Positions 36,501 through 46,480 of a DNA stretch of 64,000 nucleotides are shown one piece after another. Source of the DNA: Hortaea werneckii (taxonomy: Eukaryota; Ascomycota; Dothideomycetes; Mycosphaerellales; Teratosphaeriaceae); the NCBI GenBank assembly GCA_037044905.1, contig JBAOKB010000061.1, forward strand, positions 248,001-312,000, written 5' to 3'. Position 1 is the stretch's first letter, and each line of letters opens with the position of its first letter. The position numbers and the translations under genes were made by a program. The notes beneath the pieces are model-generated. The model did no database searches. It was given only the letters and a program-made list of their open reading frames with translations, and had not been told where the DNA came from.

Positions 36501-36922
36501 GGAATCAAAAACGGCACCTTAGCTTAAGAAGGGGGATAAGGTATATCTTCTAACGAAGAACCTAAAGACAAAGCGGAAAACAAAGAAACTAGATTACGTT
36601 AAGGTCGGACCATTTTTGATTGCCGAATAGAAAGGCGCAGTTAGCTACCGACTTAAACTCCTACTAGACGCTAGAATCTACCTAGTATTCTACATATCCT
36701 TGCTAGAACTAGCACACCCCGACGCTACGCTATAGACAACGTTCTATTACTAGGAACAAGAAGACGACGAATACGAAGTCGAAAAGATCGTAGACTACGA
36801 TAGGAAGAGTTAGCGATACCTTATTAAATAGAAAGGATACCCTAGCGATAAGAACATATAGGAACTACTTACTAACCTTAACTGCTCGAGGATACTATAC
36901 TAGTACTATCGGAGAAATTAAT
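33560..36922 (+). pseudogene. pol relic: protease, RT, RNase H, integrase, chromodomain
   Basis: Landmarks in order: aspartic protease DSGAS (33633-33647), reverse transcriptase YVDD (34692-34703), RNase H TDAS (35139-35150), the integrase zinc-binding region (about 35700-35830), the catalytic core (about 35880-36330) and a C-terminal chromodomain (about 36776-36900) with the YEVEKIVDYDRK opening. Stops are almost all TAG/TAA where Gln or Trp is expected. The chromodomain places it among chromoviruses, whose integrase is guided to modified histones. Confidence 0.9.
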
Positions 36923-36925
36923 AGA

Positions 36926-37258
36926 TTAATCTATATTCCCTAGGGTCTCTATTATTAAAGGAGTTAATCCTACGGTAGTAGCCGCCGTAGGACAATTCTC
37001 CTTAGACTTAAAGGCACCCTCTACATCTATTTCTAATGCAAGACATTTAGCTTTCCGAGCCGCCCGACCTTTAGCTTAACGAAGGATCTTCTTGTTTCGC
37101 ATTAACCGAGCTATTATAGTAGCTAACAGCTCCTTATCCTTATCTACCTTGCGTTAGTATTCCTCGCGAGTTCGATCTAGGGATTCCTAAGACATGTTAA
37201 CGCATTTCTTGCCCTAACGGACACATTTGGAACACCGAAGATTAGTTAAGTTCGACAT
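36926..37258 (-). pseudogene. Antisense open-frame relic between chromodomain and 3' LTR
   Basis: Read on the minus strand from an ATG at 37258, a 111-codon frame has only four internal TAG/TAA codons in RIP-compatible contexts. It has a Cys pattern near the start (LRCSKCVR, then GKKC) and a charged helical segment (KVDKDKELLATIIARLM). Composition is protein-like and opposite to the sense frames. Similar antisense frames occur near the 3' end of some fungal gypsy elements, but the function is unknown. Confidence 0.55.
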
Positions 37259-37474
37259 AATAATACAAAGATAGTTGTATATAGAACAACGTTTATACGG
37301 TAAGAAGACAGGACGACCGTTCCTTTTAATTTCGGTAGCGAGACGCGAACGCCTTTTCTTAAAAGAAGAAGTTTCTAGTTATAGAGACATCGTAAGAAGG
37401 AAGACTACTACAAACTATTACAAAGGGAACGCGGGGGACGACGACATTATAAGCTTTAGGGACGAAGCTAGGCT

Positions 37475-37487
37475 AAAAGGGGGATAG
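37475..37487 (+). other. Polypurine tract of the LTR element
   Basis: aaaagggggatag directly abuts the 3' LTR, the normal plus-strand priming site. Confidence 0.7.
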
Positions 37488-37889
37488 TGTTATAAGCACG
37501 GTTGTAAGATAGCTAGACCTAAAGCGATTAGCTAGTAGGGGCTAGAGAAGAGAAGAGTTACGTAACGTGTATATAGAGGAGCGCTACCCTAGTAGGCGAC
37601 CGACTACATATATATAAGTAGTCGACTAGTCGACGAGCGACCAAGCGACTACTAAGCAACTAATCGCTAAGCGACTAGGCGATTAGGTATATAAAGACAC
37701 AAATCTCTTATATATATAACTAGGCACGTTTCTTATTAGGAGTTCGTGTGTTTAACTTATGTTACAATCTAACTATTAGGTAGAGAACCAACAGCCTTGT
37801 TACAACTAGTTATCCTACAACCTAGTTGTCTTAACACATTTGTTCTAAAGAGCTCTAAACCCGTAATACTACTTCGTAGGGTCGCAACA
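37488..37889 (+). repeat. 3' LTR
   Basis: 402 bp, aligned end to end with 31090-31491. Preceded by the purine-rich primer tract (about 37475-37487) and followed by the target duplication AAATA. Confidence 0.92.
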
Positions 37890-37894
37890 AAATA

Positions 37895-38800
37895 CTTCTA
37901 GCAACCACAAGCTCAAGCCCTAGATAATCGGCTAGTACAAGAGGCTAACCTACTTTCGAGCTGCTAGAGTCGAGCTAGAGCGCCTTAACTATATCTATCG
38001 GTAGAACAAAAAAGCCTAGATAACGGCCGAGATCTTTACCGAATGGCTACGCTAGTTTAACCGTTAAATAACTAGCCGAAAGGTAGTACTACTACTCGAC
38101 AACTTTAGTGCTTATATTACTACTTATAACGAGCTATCGGTACTACCTAAAGGCTATAGGCTTTAGAACACTAAGGTAGTATAGTTACCTCCAAATTTAA
38201 CTAGCAAGACGTAGCCTCTTAACTAGGGGATTATCGCTTTATTTAAAGCAATCTATAAGCGCTACTAGATTAGATTTATAGCTAAAGAGTTTAACGAGGG
38301 CCGAGATCTATACAAAAGCATAAATCTACTAAAAGCCTTTAGATTTATTCGACGCGCTTAGCTCGAGGTATCTAGCAAGACTATAGCTAACTACTAGATC
38401 TACGCGCAGCTTTAAGAGGCTTAGTAGCTAGTTTAGCAGGTCGTAGTTTAAAAGGAGGTTTAACAGCTGCTTTAGAAGCTTTACAATAAAGAGAGGATTT
38501 AGAACCTTATAGATATCTATACGCTTATTAATCTACTAGAGAAGGTAGTTAAGGATTTACTAGAGGATTCTATAGAGGCTATAGCAGAGTAGTTTAAACT
38601 ACTGCTTTAGCAAGAGGATAAGGCCGAAGATAAGCTCGTAGAGCAGCTAGAGAGGGTTACCGCTTATAAAGCAGTTAAGTTGCTTAGTCGCCTACGACTT
38701 TATAAAGAACAATCTACCGACTATAATAGTAACTAGCTTAAAGGTCTTAATTAGTATAAGAAGGTGCTTTAGAAGCGCTATTAAGAGAGCCTACAACAAG
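37895..38800 (+). pseudogene. Transposase relic, C-terminal half
   Basis: Continues the DDE domain after the insertion. The block ending VVLLLDNFSAYIT carries the second catalytic Asp (38098-38100). A downstream LPPNLTSK block precedes the third catalytic position, where the codon is AAC (38221-38223), coding Asn. The TTGAC to TTAAC change is a TpG-to-TpA (RIP-type) transition. Multiple stops make it inactive. Confidence 0.82.
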
Positions 38801-38887
38801 GTCGACTAGATAGATACTTCATTACGTGATTTTTGATGTAGCAATAGAGGCTCTATAGCAATAAGACCCTCTGGATTTTGACGATTG

Positions 38888-38906
38888 CTATAGAGGGTTT
38901 TGACTG
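38888..38906 (-). repeat. Right terminal inverted repeat of the DNA transposon
   Basis: Reverse complement identical to 30239-30257 over 19 bp; followed by TA. A second copy of a ctctatagcaa-like word lies just inside (about 38846-38890), a subterminal repeat. Confidence 0.92.
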
Positions 38907-38908
38907 TA

Positions 38909-39906
38909 CTGTACCAACCGTACCGTCCCACCGTCCGATGGAAAGCAGACGGCCGGTAAGGTTCAAGCCCGGTATGTGGGAGCGGGAGCGGAGTCGTCTC
39001 GAAGTCGGCAAATGCCGGTCCCTTGCAGACGCATCCCCCCCAATGCTCCAATGAAATGCTCGAGCGACGTCGTCTTGGACTTCATCTCTGGTTTCAAAGC
39101 GGCGCTTTGACTGCTTCGGGAAGTTGGGCTGCTTATCAAGCTAGTTTAGATTTTTTCCAGAATATCTACCCTTAGCACCACCGATGCTCATCTTAATGAT
39201 GACGAGTAGGCAATATACCGCGCGAGCTTTCCAGGTTTCACGTGCGGCGCCGACCGAGATGCGCAGCGGAGGCCTTGTAGGTCTCATGGCTGAGGATACT
39301 GGAACTTCACGGTATGCATAGACTTCATCTGGCCCAGCTTACGCGCTCTAGGTTGGCTTTCTCGCATATGTATGTATGGCATAAACCTTCTTCCACTTGC
39401 GATCCGTGTCGAGAGGGTACACCCCCGACCGTCATCGGCCCGCTTCTCAGGGACTGCGAAGGTGAGTCGTAACAAGATTCATCTTGCGCACCTTGCGCCT
39501 TTCTCCGGACCGCTATGGACGCACGCACTTCCGCCACACTCTACCACGGCCCACTTGAACCATCAAGGGTGCGTCTGGAGGTTGGAGCTAATGCTGGCTT
39601 TGATCCGCCACCATGAGGCCGCAGCCGCTAATCGGCAGCACATACCGTTTAGTGCGGTGGGTAGGTGGGAGCTTGCTCGTCTGCCCTAACCTTCTTTCAT
39701 CTCAATGCTCACAGCGCTGGGGAACGACATGACTTCCTCATCTTCGGTGCACCGCCAAAGCCCCTAATCTGGCCGAAGCGCTCTGAATTAAAAGCCCTCA
39801 TCCCGATCGATTCGGCGAGATGGAGAGCTCAGGTCCAAGCCATCAGGCTTACGGAGCACCACATCTAAGACCAACATTTCAGCGCGCGGACACCGAGACA
39901 ATCGCC
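38909..39906. other. Intergenic region right of the transposon island
   Basis: Base composition returns abruptly to the genome norm. No gene is supported. An in-frame ATG at 39820 could extend the following permease by 29 residues. Confidence 0.5.
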
Positions 39907-41702
39907 ATGGACGACCAAAAGGGTGTGAACTTTTCCATCAAAGGCGCAGACGACTCAATTACTCCTCCACGCGGCAATAGCGATGACAACTTTCACGCCT
40001 ACGACGACCACACCGTGGACGACAAGGAGAATGGTGGCGTCCTTCACACCATCGGCGGCGGCTCCGCAAGTCGTTCAGGTCCAATGGATAGGCTAGACCG
40101 ATATCTCAGCTCGAAACCCATTATTTCCTTCGGTCTCACGTTGCAAGCTTCCTGGGAGGCTATAGCAATTTCGTTCCAGTCAACATTACAGAATGGCGGT
40201 CCTTCAACCCTGGTCTACGGCTGTATCCTAAGTACCTTTGGCTCAGCAGCTATGGCGGCGACGCTTGGCGAGCTAGCATCAATGAAGCCTTGCGTGGGTG
40301 AGTATCAAGGTCGCTCTTTACCTGGTGTGTACTGCCGCTAATGCGCTTTCGAAGGCGCTCAATACCGTTGGTCCGCTCTTCTCGCCCCACGTGGTACTAA
40401 CCCACGATTTTGGGGTTATCTCCAAGGTTGGCTCACCACCTTTGCCTGGAATGCTGCTTGGTGAGTACGACTAACTTCAATTATACTGGAACGACTGCTG
40501 ACGTTCATGGCCCGCATAGCGCGCTGAATCCTTATCTCATGGGCTCCATGATTCAGGGTTGCATTATCCTTTGCAAGGAAGACTATATACCTCAAGGCTG
40601 GCATACGACGCTCCTGGCCTACGCGTCCATGGCATTACCCATTGTCTGTAACATCTATGCGCGACGGATCATTGCTCCATTGGAGATCGCAGCGGCCATC
40701 CTGCACGTGCTGCTGCTTATCGTCTTTGTCGTCGTTCTAACCGTGATGGCCAGAAGAAGTACGGCGGACTTTGTTTTCCAAACATCTTTCTTTGGCATCT
40801 CCGGATGGGACAGCCCGGGTATCGAGTGGTCTATTGGGCTCCTGGCTGTCATCTTCCCCATGGGCGGTTACGACAGTATTCTCCACATGGCCGATGAGGT
40901 CAAAGACGCTCCCCGAAAGGTCCCCCAGGCCATGTGGGGTGCCACAGTGCTCTCTGGTATTGTGGGCTTCATCTTCATCGTGGTGCTCATGTTCTGCCTG
41001 GGCGACGTGGAAAAGGTCTCAAATTCACCGACCGGACTACCGATCATTGAGACGCTTTATGAGGCCACCGGCTCCAAGGCTGGGACAGTGTTTATGGTCA
41101 TGTGCATCTACTTCATTATTGCCTCTTCGCAGTTCAACATTCTCGCCTCTGTATCCCGATTGGCTTGGTAAGTTCTCTACCCTAAAGCTTTAGCCTGCTC
41201 CTACTAACTATCAATTAGGGCTTTTGCGAAAGACGGTGGCCTCCCCTTCTCCAAGCAGCTTTCCAAGGTCCACCCGACTCTGCGCATTCCAGTGAACGCG
41301 GTCCTCGTCACATCAACCATCTGCCTTCTCATCAACATCATCCCAGTCGGCTCGACGACAGCCTTCTACGCACTAACTTCTTTGTCGACTTTGGCGCTAT
41401 ATTTCAGCTACTGCGTCCCGGCCACGCTGATCTTAATCCGGAAGTTGGAGAACAACTTCCCGCCCTATGGACCGTGGAAGATTGGTGGAACTGCCTGGGT
41501 CGGACTGGGCGTCAATATCTTTGCGTTTGCATGGGGCTGGTATTGCGTTTTCTCCCTGTGTCTTCCGACGGTCATGCCGGCCACGGCGGCCAATATGAAT
41601 TGGGCAGGCCCGATTCTCGGCGCCGTTATCTGCATTGGGCTGAGTACATGGTTTTTGGGTGGTAGCGACAACTTCCAATTGCCAGCGGATGAAGTTGAGT
41701 AA
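39907..41702 (+). CDS. Amino-acid/choline-type permease (APC superfamily)
   Basis: Four exons (39907-40297, 40355-40460, 40520-41167, 41219-41702) with 51-59 bp introns encode 542 residues, starting MDDQKGVNFS. A hydrophilic N-terminal tail precedes about 12 membrane helices. GGPSTLVYGCILSTFGSAAM, GAQYRWSALLAP, the GYDSILHMADEVKDAPRKVP loop and the WAFAKDGGLPFS segment are characteristic of the fungal GABA/choline/polyamine permease branch. Plasma-membrane nitrogen or choline uptake is the likely role; the substrate is not determinable. No frame break. Confidence 0.92.
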
Positions 41703-42544
41703 AATACTTTTTTTGTATGGGTACGGTTTTAATGTATTATGAAATTACGGGCTAGATTTACATTTGGAGAATATCTCTTCTTGGATTGCTGGAAGGCATC
41801 TCAAAGTCATGGAAAGGAGAGCAGGCCTACCTCAACTTTTGTTCACATTGCCTGACCTTGGCAAGGGCCACTATGCGATCTGGTCACGATTTGAGCGACA
41901 GATTGCGACTCCAAGAAAGGCAGTAGTGAGCCTGACCTTTTACTACTTTGGGTTGCCGTGTCTTTGCCAGTGAGAAGCATCGTCATCAGCTCCCTCTGAT
42001 TGCAGGTTTTCGTGATTGATCACTTATGCGGGTAAGAGAGCACAGCATACAGGCAAATCACAGCATGCTCTCGATGGCTCTCGTATTGGCCTACCCTGTG
42101 ACATTGATTCTCGCAGTAGATCGAGATCTGTAGCCCGTCATCCGTTATGATCACACAGGCAAAGGGTTGACATCGCCAAGTTCGGTCCGAGCCGAGTGAC
42201 ATTCGCAATGAACTTGGTTCGAACTTCCGTTTCACTGATGACATACAATTTGAGGACAATGATCCAAGCGCATGTCGCGTAGTCAGTATGTCGGCTTTGA
42301 TAAGGCGTCCACGCGCCAGAAGAACGGTATCTGTGGTATCATCCTCTGAGGGATCGTTTGCAGCAGCGACACGAGTTGTTGAATCACAAGGTTCGCCAGG
42401 CTTCGGGAAATTTCTCCGGTTTCGATGAAGGTCACCAGTTGCTTCAGGCCTATTGCACCGACAACTTCTGGAAGCCTTTTCAGTACCTACGTAAGGCGCA
42501 CTGCGAAGGTGGCATGGGGGAACTATCTGCAAAACACAGTCAGA
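41703..42544. other. No recognised gene
   Basis: Only short frames between the permease and arsH. It should contain the arsH promoter. Confidence 0.5.
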
Positions 42545-43639
42545 ATGAGCAGTACGACCAATAACCGAGGCGACCTAAACAATAATTCGGTGCTTCGCAA
42601 ACCGGTGCAGGAGTTCTTGCCAGATCCTGCTTGGGCGCACCGTAGCCTCGCTGTCCCCGAGAAGCACGACGATGGGGATGTGAGAGCTCAATACCGGCCT
42701 TTTCTGCTTACCCAGGATGTTGCGGATGAAGATTGGATTTCCAAGTTGGAGCTTAGCACAGCCGTCCGGATGGCATCCGCCGAGTTTGAGCGCACTGGAG
42801 AGCGATTGAAGATACTGGTGCTTTACGGAAGCATGCGAGGTCGGTAAGGCGTCAAATTGTCACGGAGTTACGGCCAGTGGACCGCCAGCTGACAGCAGTC
42901 TGAAAGTTCCTATTCTCAATTGCTTTCTTATGAAGGCTCTCGTATATTGTGGAGACTAGGTTGCGATGTCCGGGTCTACAACCCTAGCGGTCTTCCGATT
43001 AAGGATGATGTCCAGCACGACCACCCTAAAGTGCAAGAACTTCGGGAGCTGAGCAAGTGGAGTGACGGACATGTTTGGGTCTGTCCAGAGCAGCACGGGA
43101 CTATTGTACGTCTTTTAGATCGACACCACTGCCTACCTTCTGCCCAAGACACGTAGCTGACTCCTAGCCAGACCGCTGTCTTCAAGAATCAAATCGACTG
43201 GATTCCACTGAGTACTGGCTCCGTTCGGCCTACGCAAGGCCGCACTCTTGCCATCGCCCAGGTAAATGGTGGTTCACAGTCCTTCAACACCGTCAACCAG
43301 CTTCGACAGCTAGGACGATGGATGCGAATGTTCACCATACCCAACCAATCGTCTGTGCCAACGGCCTACAAGCAGTTCACTGATGCAGTCGACAAGAACG
43401 ACGAGAACGTGTACCGCCAAGCCGAAGGTGGTAGCAGAATGATGCCATCTGGGAACCGTGACCGTCTAGTTGATTGCATGGAGGAGTTGGTGAAGTACAC
43501 CATCTTGATGCGGCAGCATTTCGATCTGTTCAACGATCGGTTTAGCGAGCGAGAGGATAAACGTCGGAAAGAGGAGGAAGCCCGAAAAAAGGCAGAGGAA
43601 TCCGATTCGGTGAATGGCGTCAACGTCAAGAACATGTAG
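42545..43639 (+). CDS. arsH: ArsH-type NADPH-dependent FMN reductase
   Basis: Three exons (42545-42843, 42907-43105, 43172-43639) join to 321 residues. The flavodoxin-like fold has the FMN-binding loop LYGSMRGRSYSQ across the first intron, PEQHGTITAVFKNQIDWIPLS and the GRTLAIAQVNGGSQSFN block, all diagnostic of ArsH. ArsH oxidises trivalent organoarsenicals and reduces quinones or azo dyes; it often accompanies arsenic resistance genes. No ArsB/Acr3 or ArsC homologue is visible in this window. The last 35 residues are a Lys/Glu-rich helix. No frame break. Confidence 0.92.
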
Positions 43640-43739
43640 CGTGCCACCGAATCTAATCCACGGCACATTGCTTCCAGCGATGACCAAGGCAAAATTACCA
43701 ATTCACATCTCCTCGCGCCTGCAGAATAGGCAAGTCATT

Positions 43740-44342
43740 TCACCATGCAAGAGGTACCCAGCGCGCCCTGACTCTGCTCGCATACTCATCATAATCTTCT
43801 TTGACATCTTTAGTCTTGGCATCGTTTCGGAACTCTTCTTCTTCTTGCTTCGCCCCCTCCCGGAATAACCACATCAAGCCGCCAAATGAAGTCACTGCAA
43901 CAAGCGTGCCGAAGCTTCTCGGCCTGGAAACTTCGAGTAGCTGTGCTATCGCACCAATCCATGTAAGGGCGTATGAGACGTATGTTGGATGTCTTATGTA
44001 GGCATAAGGGCCATGAGTGACGACGTATTCCGGTTGAGCCTTTCCAAAGATGACAGAGAACCGCCGAGGTCGCGTAGTGATCGCTGTTCACGTGAACAGC
44101 GCCAGGGATGCCAGGAAACAGACAGTGGCGATGAGTCCGAAAGGGCTGCTGAGTACATGTGAGCTAGTACTTTGGGAGGCAGCCCAGAACGTGGAAGCAG
44201 CGCATGTCAGACCAAGGACAAGCAGCGCAGTATAATGCTTCGGAGATCGAATGCCGCCGAGTGGCGTTGGGAAGTGATAGCCAACAGCATAGACTTGCTG
44301 CAAGAGGGTCATCAAGAAGAGTGAGATAGTCGTTGAAGGCAT
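43740..44342 (-). CDS. Isoprenylcysteine carboxyl methyltransferase-like membrane protein with an in-frame TGA
   Basis: A one-exon frame of 200 residues from MPSTTISLFL. After three membrane helices comes THGPYAYIRHPTYVSY, the SAM-binding RHPxY signature of the ICMT/phospholipid methyltransferase family, another helix and a charged C-terminus with YDEYASRVRARWVPL. Codon 85 (44088-44090) is TGA, where Trp would fit (a TGG codon). No splice solution removes it in frame. It may be a nonsense mutation or a base error. The gene is convergent with arsH (100 bp between stops). It is a small fungal ICMT-like protein rather than the Ste14 CAAX enzyme. Confidence 0.78.
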
Positions 44343-44974
44343 TTGTGCTTTCTCTTGTGCTATAAGCCTTGCTTGGCGGTAACACAACCTCCGGAGATAA
44401 ACTTCGATGGAATGATCCTCGAATGCTAATGTGCAAATGGTCGACTAAAATATGTGAAGTTAGGTCTTTTATTGTTTGAAGGATTACATGATGCTATCGT
44501 CGTTTACATATGTATGAGCACCGTTGGACGTCAGAATGGGTCATGGCAAATGCAATACCCTTTCGCTTAAGCTACAACAGTCCAGGCGAGGGGAGTGGTC
44601 TTTATCTTCGTCGATCACAAGTCGGGCACTTTTCTTTTCTAATAATAATATCAATATTGCCATTGCACATTACTACTACCTCCTATGTACGTCTATTATA
44701 AGAAATGGAAGGTAGAAGCAGCTACATATAACACATGAATGCTCACTGACTACGCTTATATAATCTTCCATCAGTGTGACGTTCTTCCAGCCCAAGTCAT
44801 GACGACACATATCACCCCCTAAGAATGTAAGTACCATTACAGGGGAAGTTCACCATGCGAATGGTTGTTGCGTAGGCGCTTCAGTATCGATGAAAACATC
44901 AATCATCGTAAGTACACAAGCAGCCGTCGCCGTTTGACGCTACTCCATAAACACCCACTTTGGAACTCATCACA
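44343..44974. other. No recognised gene
   Basis: AT-rich divergent spacer between the ICMT-like gene and the next plus-strand gene. Confidence 0.5.
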
Positions 44975-45685
44975 ATGCCATCTGCCGCGGAACTACGCCA
45001 AACAGCTGAGCAACCACTGGATCCCAACACGCCTCAATCTTACGAAATTCGCGAAAGACAGCAACTTGAGCAACCTTCCGAAACGCAACGTCCGGCGAAT
45101 GCAACCAATGCACCGACGAATGAGGACTATGAGCCTAACCCTTCGGCGTCCACCGAGCTTGAGCCCGAACGGCAGCAGATCGTTGACTCTATCTTGAGAC
45201 TCTACAGTGGATCAGGCAATCACAACGAAGGTAGCACTGGCGAGAAAGACATGAGGGTGTATGCAAAGCAAGCCGTATACGACGATGTGTGGTCCTATTG
45301 CGATACCCGGTACAAGATCGCTGGACAATGGTATGGAATCCCAGCGGTGATGAAGTCGTCTGAAACAAAGGCTATCGAGATTGTCTCCTCCACTCCATCG
45401 CCAGACTCGCCCGGCACCGGCATGAAACCAGGTGAGATCGTCTTTAAGATGAAACGTGCTTGGACGCCCAAGCTCTTGCAGAAGACGTACGACGTGAATC
45501 ATTTCGTGACGTTGTCGATGGAGAAGGCGATGGAAGGCGATGGAGAAGGACCGAGTGAAAGAGTCAAGTATCATAAGGACCAGTGGAACGAGAAGGATTA
45601 TAGCCACGAAGGGCTAGGCAAGGTGATGAAGACTCTCAATGGGGATTTTGCAACTATCGGTACCAGGCCACCGAAGAGCTTGTGA
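44975..45685 (+). CDS. Conserved hypothetical protein, NTF2-like fold suspected
   Basis: A single exon of 236 residues from MPSAAELRQTAEQ (an ATG five codons earlier at 44960 is possible). A Gln/Pro/Asn-rich N-terminal 75 residues precede a compact domain: ERQQIVDSILRLYSG, then MRVYAKQAVYDDVWSYCDTR, YKIAGQWYGIPAVM and PGEIVFKMKRAWTPKLLQK. A helix followed by beta strands and the YDDxWSYC segment recall SnoaL/NTF2-like proteins, but I cannot confirm this. No signal peptide. Probably cytosolic; function unknown. Confidence 0.75.
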   Translation: MPSAAELRQTAEQPLDPNTPQSYEIRERQQLEQPSETQRPANATNAPTNEDYEPNPSASTELEPERQQIVDSILRLYSGSGNHNEGSTGEKDMRVYAKQAVYDDVWSYCDTRYKIAGQWYGIPAVMKSSETKAIEIVSSTPSPDSPGTGMKPGEIVFKMKRAWTPKLLQKTYDVNHFVTLSMEKAMEGDGEGPSERVKYHKDQWNEKDYSHEGLGKVMKTLNGDFATIGTRPPKSL

Positions 45686-46480
45686 AGAGTTGTTTCTGAT
45701 AAAAAGGGGCTCGGCTCTGCGAATAGAGATTCGTGCGATTCAATTGCAACAGTCGGCTGTGCGACTAACGTACCAGATGAGAATTATCAATGCTGAGAGG
45801 GATGTTGCATTGCTCCCGCCAGCCCGATGGAAGCCTATTTAATTCAATGCATCAACCATTCGATGTTACCGGTACCTCCCATCCTGGTTCCAATATAAAG
45901 GCAGGAAATGTTGGATTCAAAGCAGCTGAGCCCCCATCTTGACCAGAAGAAACGGGCATGCCAAACCAAGTATCAGTGCTTCACGAGCGAGGATCTGTCA
46001 TCTTCGAGACACACCAGCGATCCGTAAACTTGAGCAGTCGAATAATTCGAAGGGGATTTTATCAGATCACATCACCTGAGCGTGCGTCGATGAGCCGCTC
46101 CTCAACCGAACCAAGTCTAAGTCACGGAGTGTCTAGTCAGTCTGTCAATTACGCTTCAAACGACCTCTTAGCTCATTGGTTGTCTAGTGGTGCTTTTATG
46201 CAGCACTCATCTCACGCATGTGTATCGAAAGCGGGATAGCTCCTTCTCAGACGGAAGTGTGGATTCGCACAAGCGTTATCTGGCCTCAGGCGCGGAGAGA
46301 GCATGGAATATGATGTTGCGACCTTGTTTTGCATTGAATAATGATTGGCTAGTTCTTCTTGCTGGATGCTAGATAAGATCGAAGTCGTCTTTGAACTTTT
46401 CAGTTGCTTCCTTCTTCCACCAACAATATTTCTCAGTAGCCTACCTACTGCTCCTCTGCTAACAACATGGCTACACCTCT
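45686..46480. other. Convergent intergenic region, no gene seen
   Basis: Short frames only. Confidence 0.5.

Larger units (their letters stand above)
31090..37889 (+). mobile_element. Ty3/gypsy chromovirus LTR retrotransposon, RIP-mutated
   Basis: A 6.8-kb element with two 402-bp LTRs (31090-31491, 37488-37889) and a 5,996-bp internal region. Relics appear in the order gag, protease, reverse transcriptase, RNase H, integrase, chromodomain, the Ty3/gypsy chromovirus order. Target duplication is AAATG (31085-31089) and AAATA (37890-37894), differing by one RIP-type transition. CAG, CAA and TGG codons have been replaced throughout by TAG/TAA. It is dead, but all structural parts remain recognisable. 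Confidence 0.95.
30239..38906 (+). mobile_element. pogo/Fot1-like DNA transposon, interrupted
   Basis: The ends are a perfect 19-bp inverted repeat beginning CAGTCAAAACC, flanked on both sides by TA (30237-30238 and 38907-38908), the target duplication of Tc1/mariner-pogo elements. Removing the inserted retroelement and its duplicated 5 bp leaves about 1.86 kb, the size of Fot1-type elements. The plus-strand transposase relic has the pogo order: a helix-turn-helix DNA-binding half, then a DDE endonuclease. The whole element is dense in TAG/TAA stops from C-to-T and G-to-A changes. Confidence 0.9.

Noticed and set aside
37275..37487. A short plus-strand frame ending at the 3' LTR
   Set aside because: Lies after the chromodomain and opposite or beside the antisense frame; no similarity to retroelement proteins. 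The antisense frame explains the coding-like signal better.
31090..37889. A functional retrotransposon or giant CRISPR-like repeat
   Set aside because: The repeats are just two LTRs, and every coding frame carries many stops.
38806..39051. An 81-codon minus-strand frame spanning the right transposon end
   Set aside because: It crosses the TIR boundary, so it joins element and host sequence by chance.
44088..44090. A very short intron removing the TGA in the ICMT-like gene
   Set aside because: The only GT...AG pair nearby (about 52 bp) leaves the wrong phase for the conserved downstream frame.
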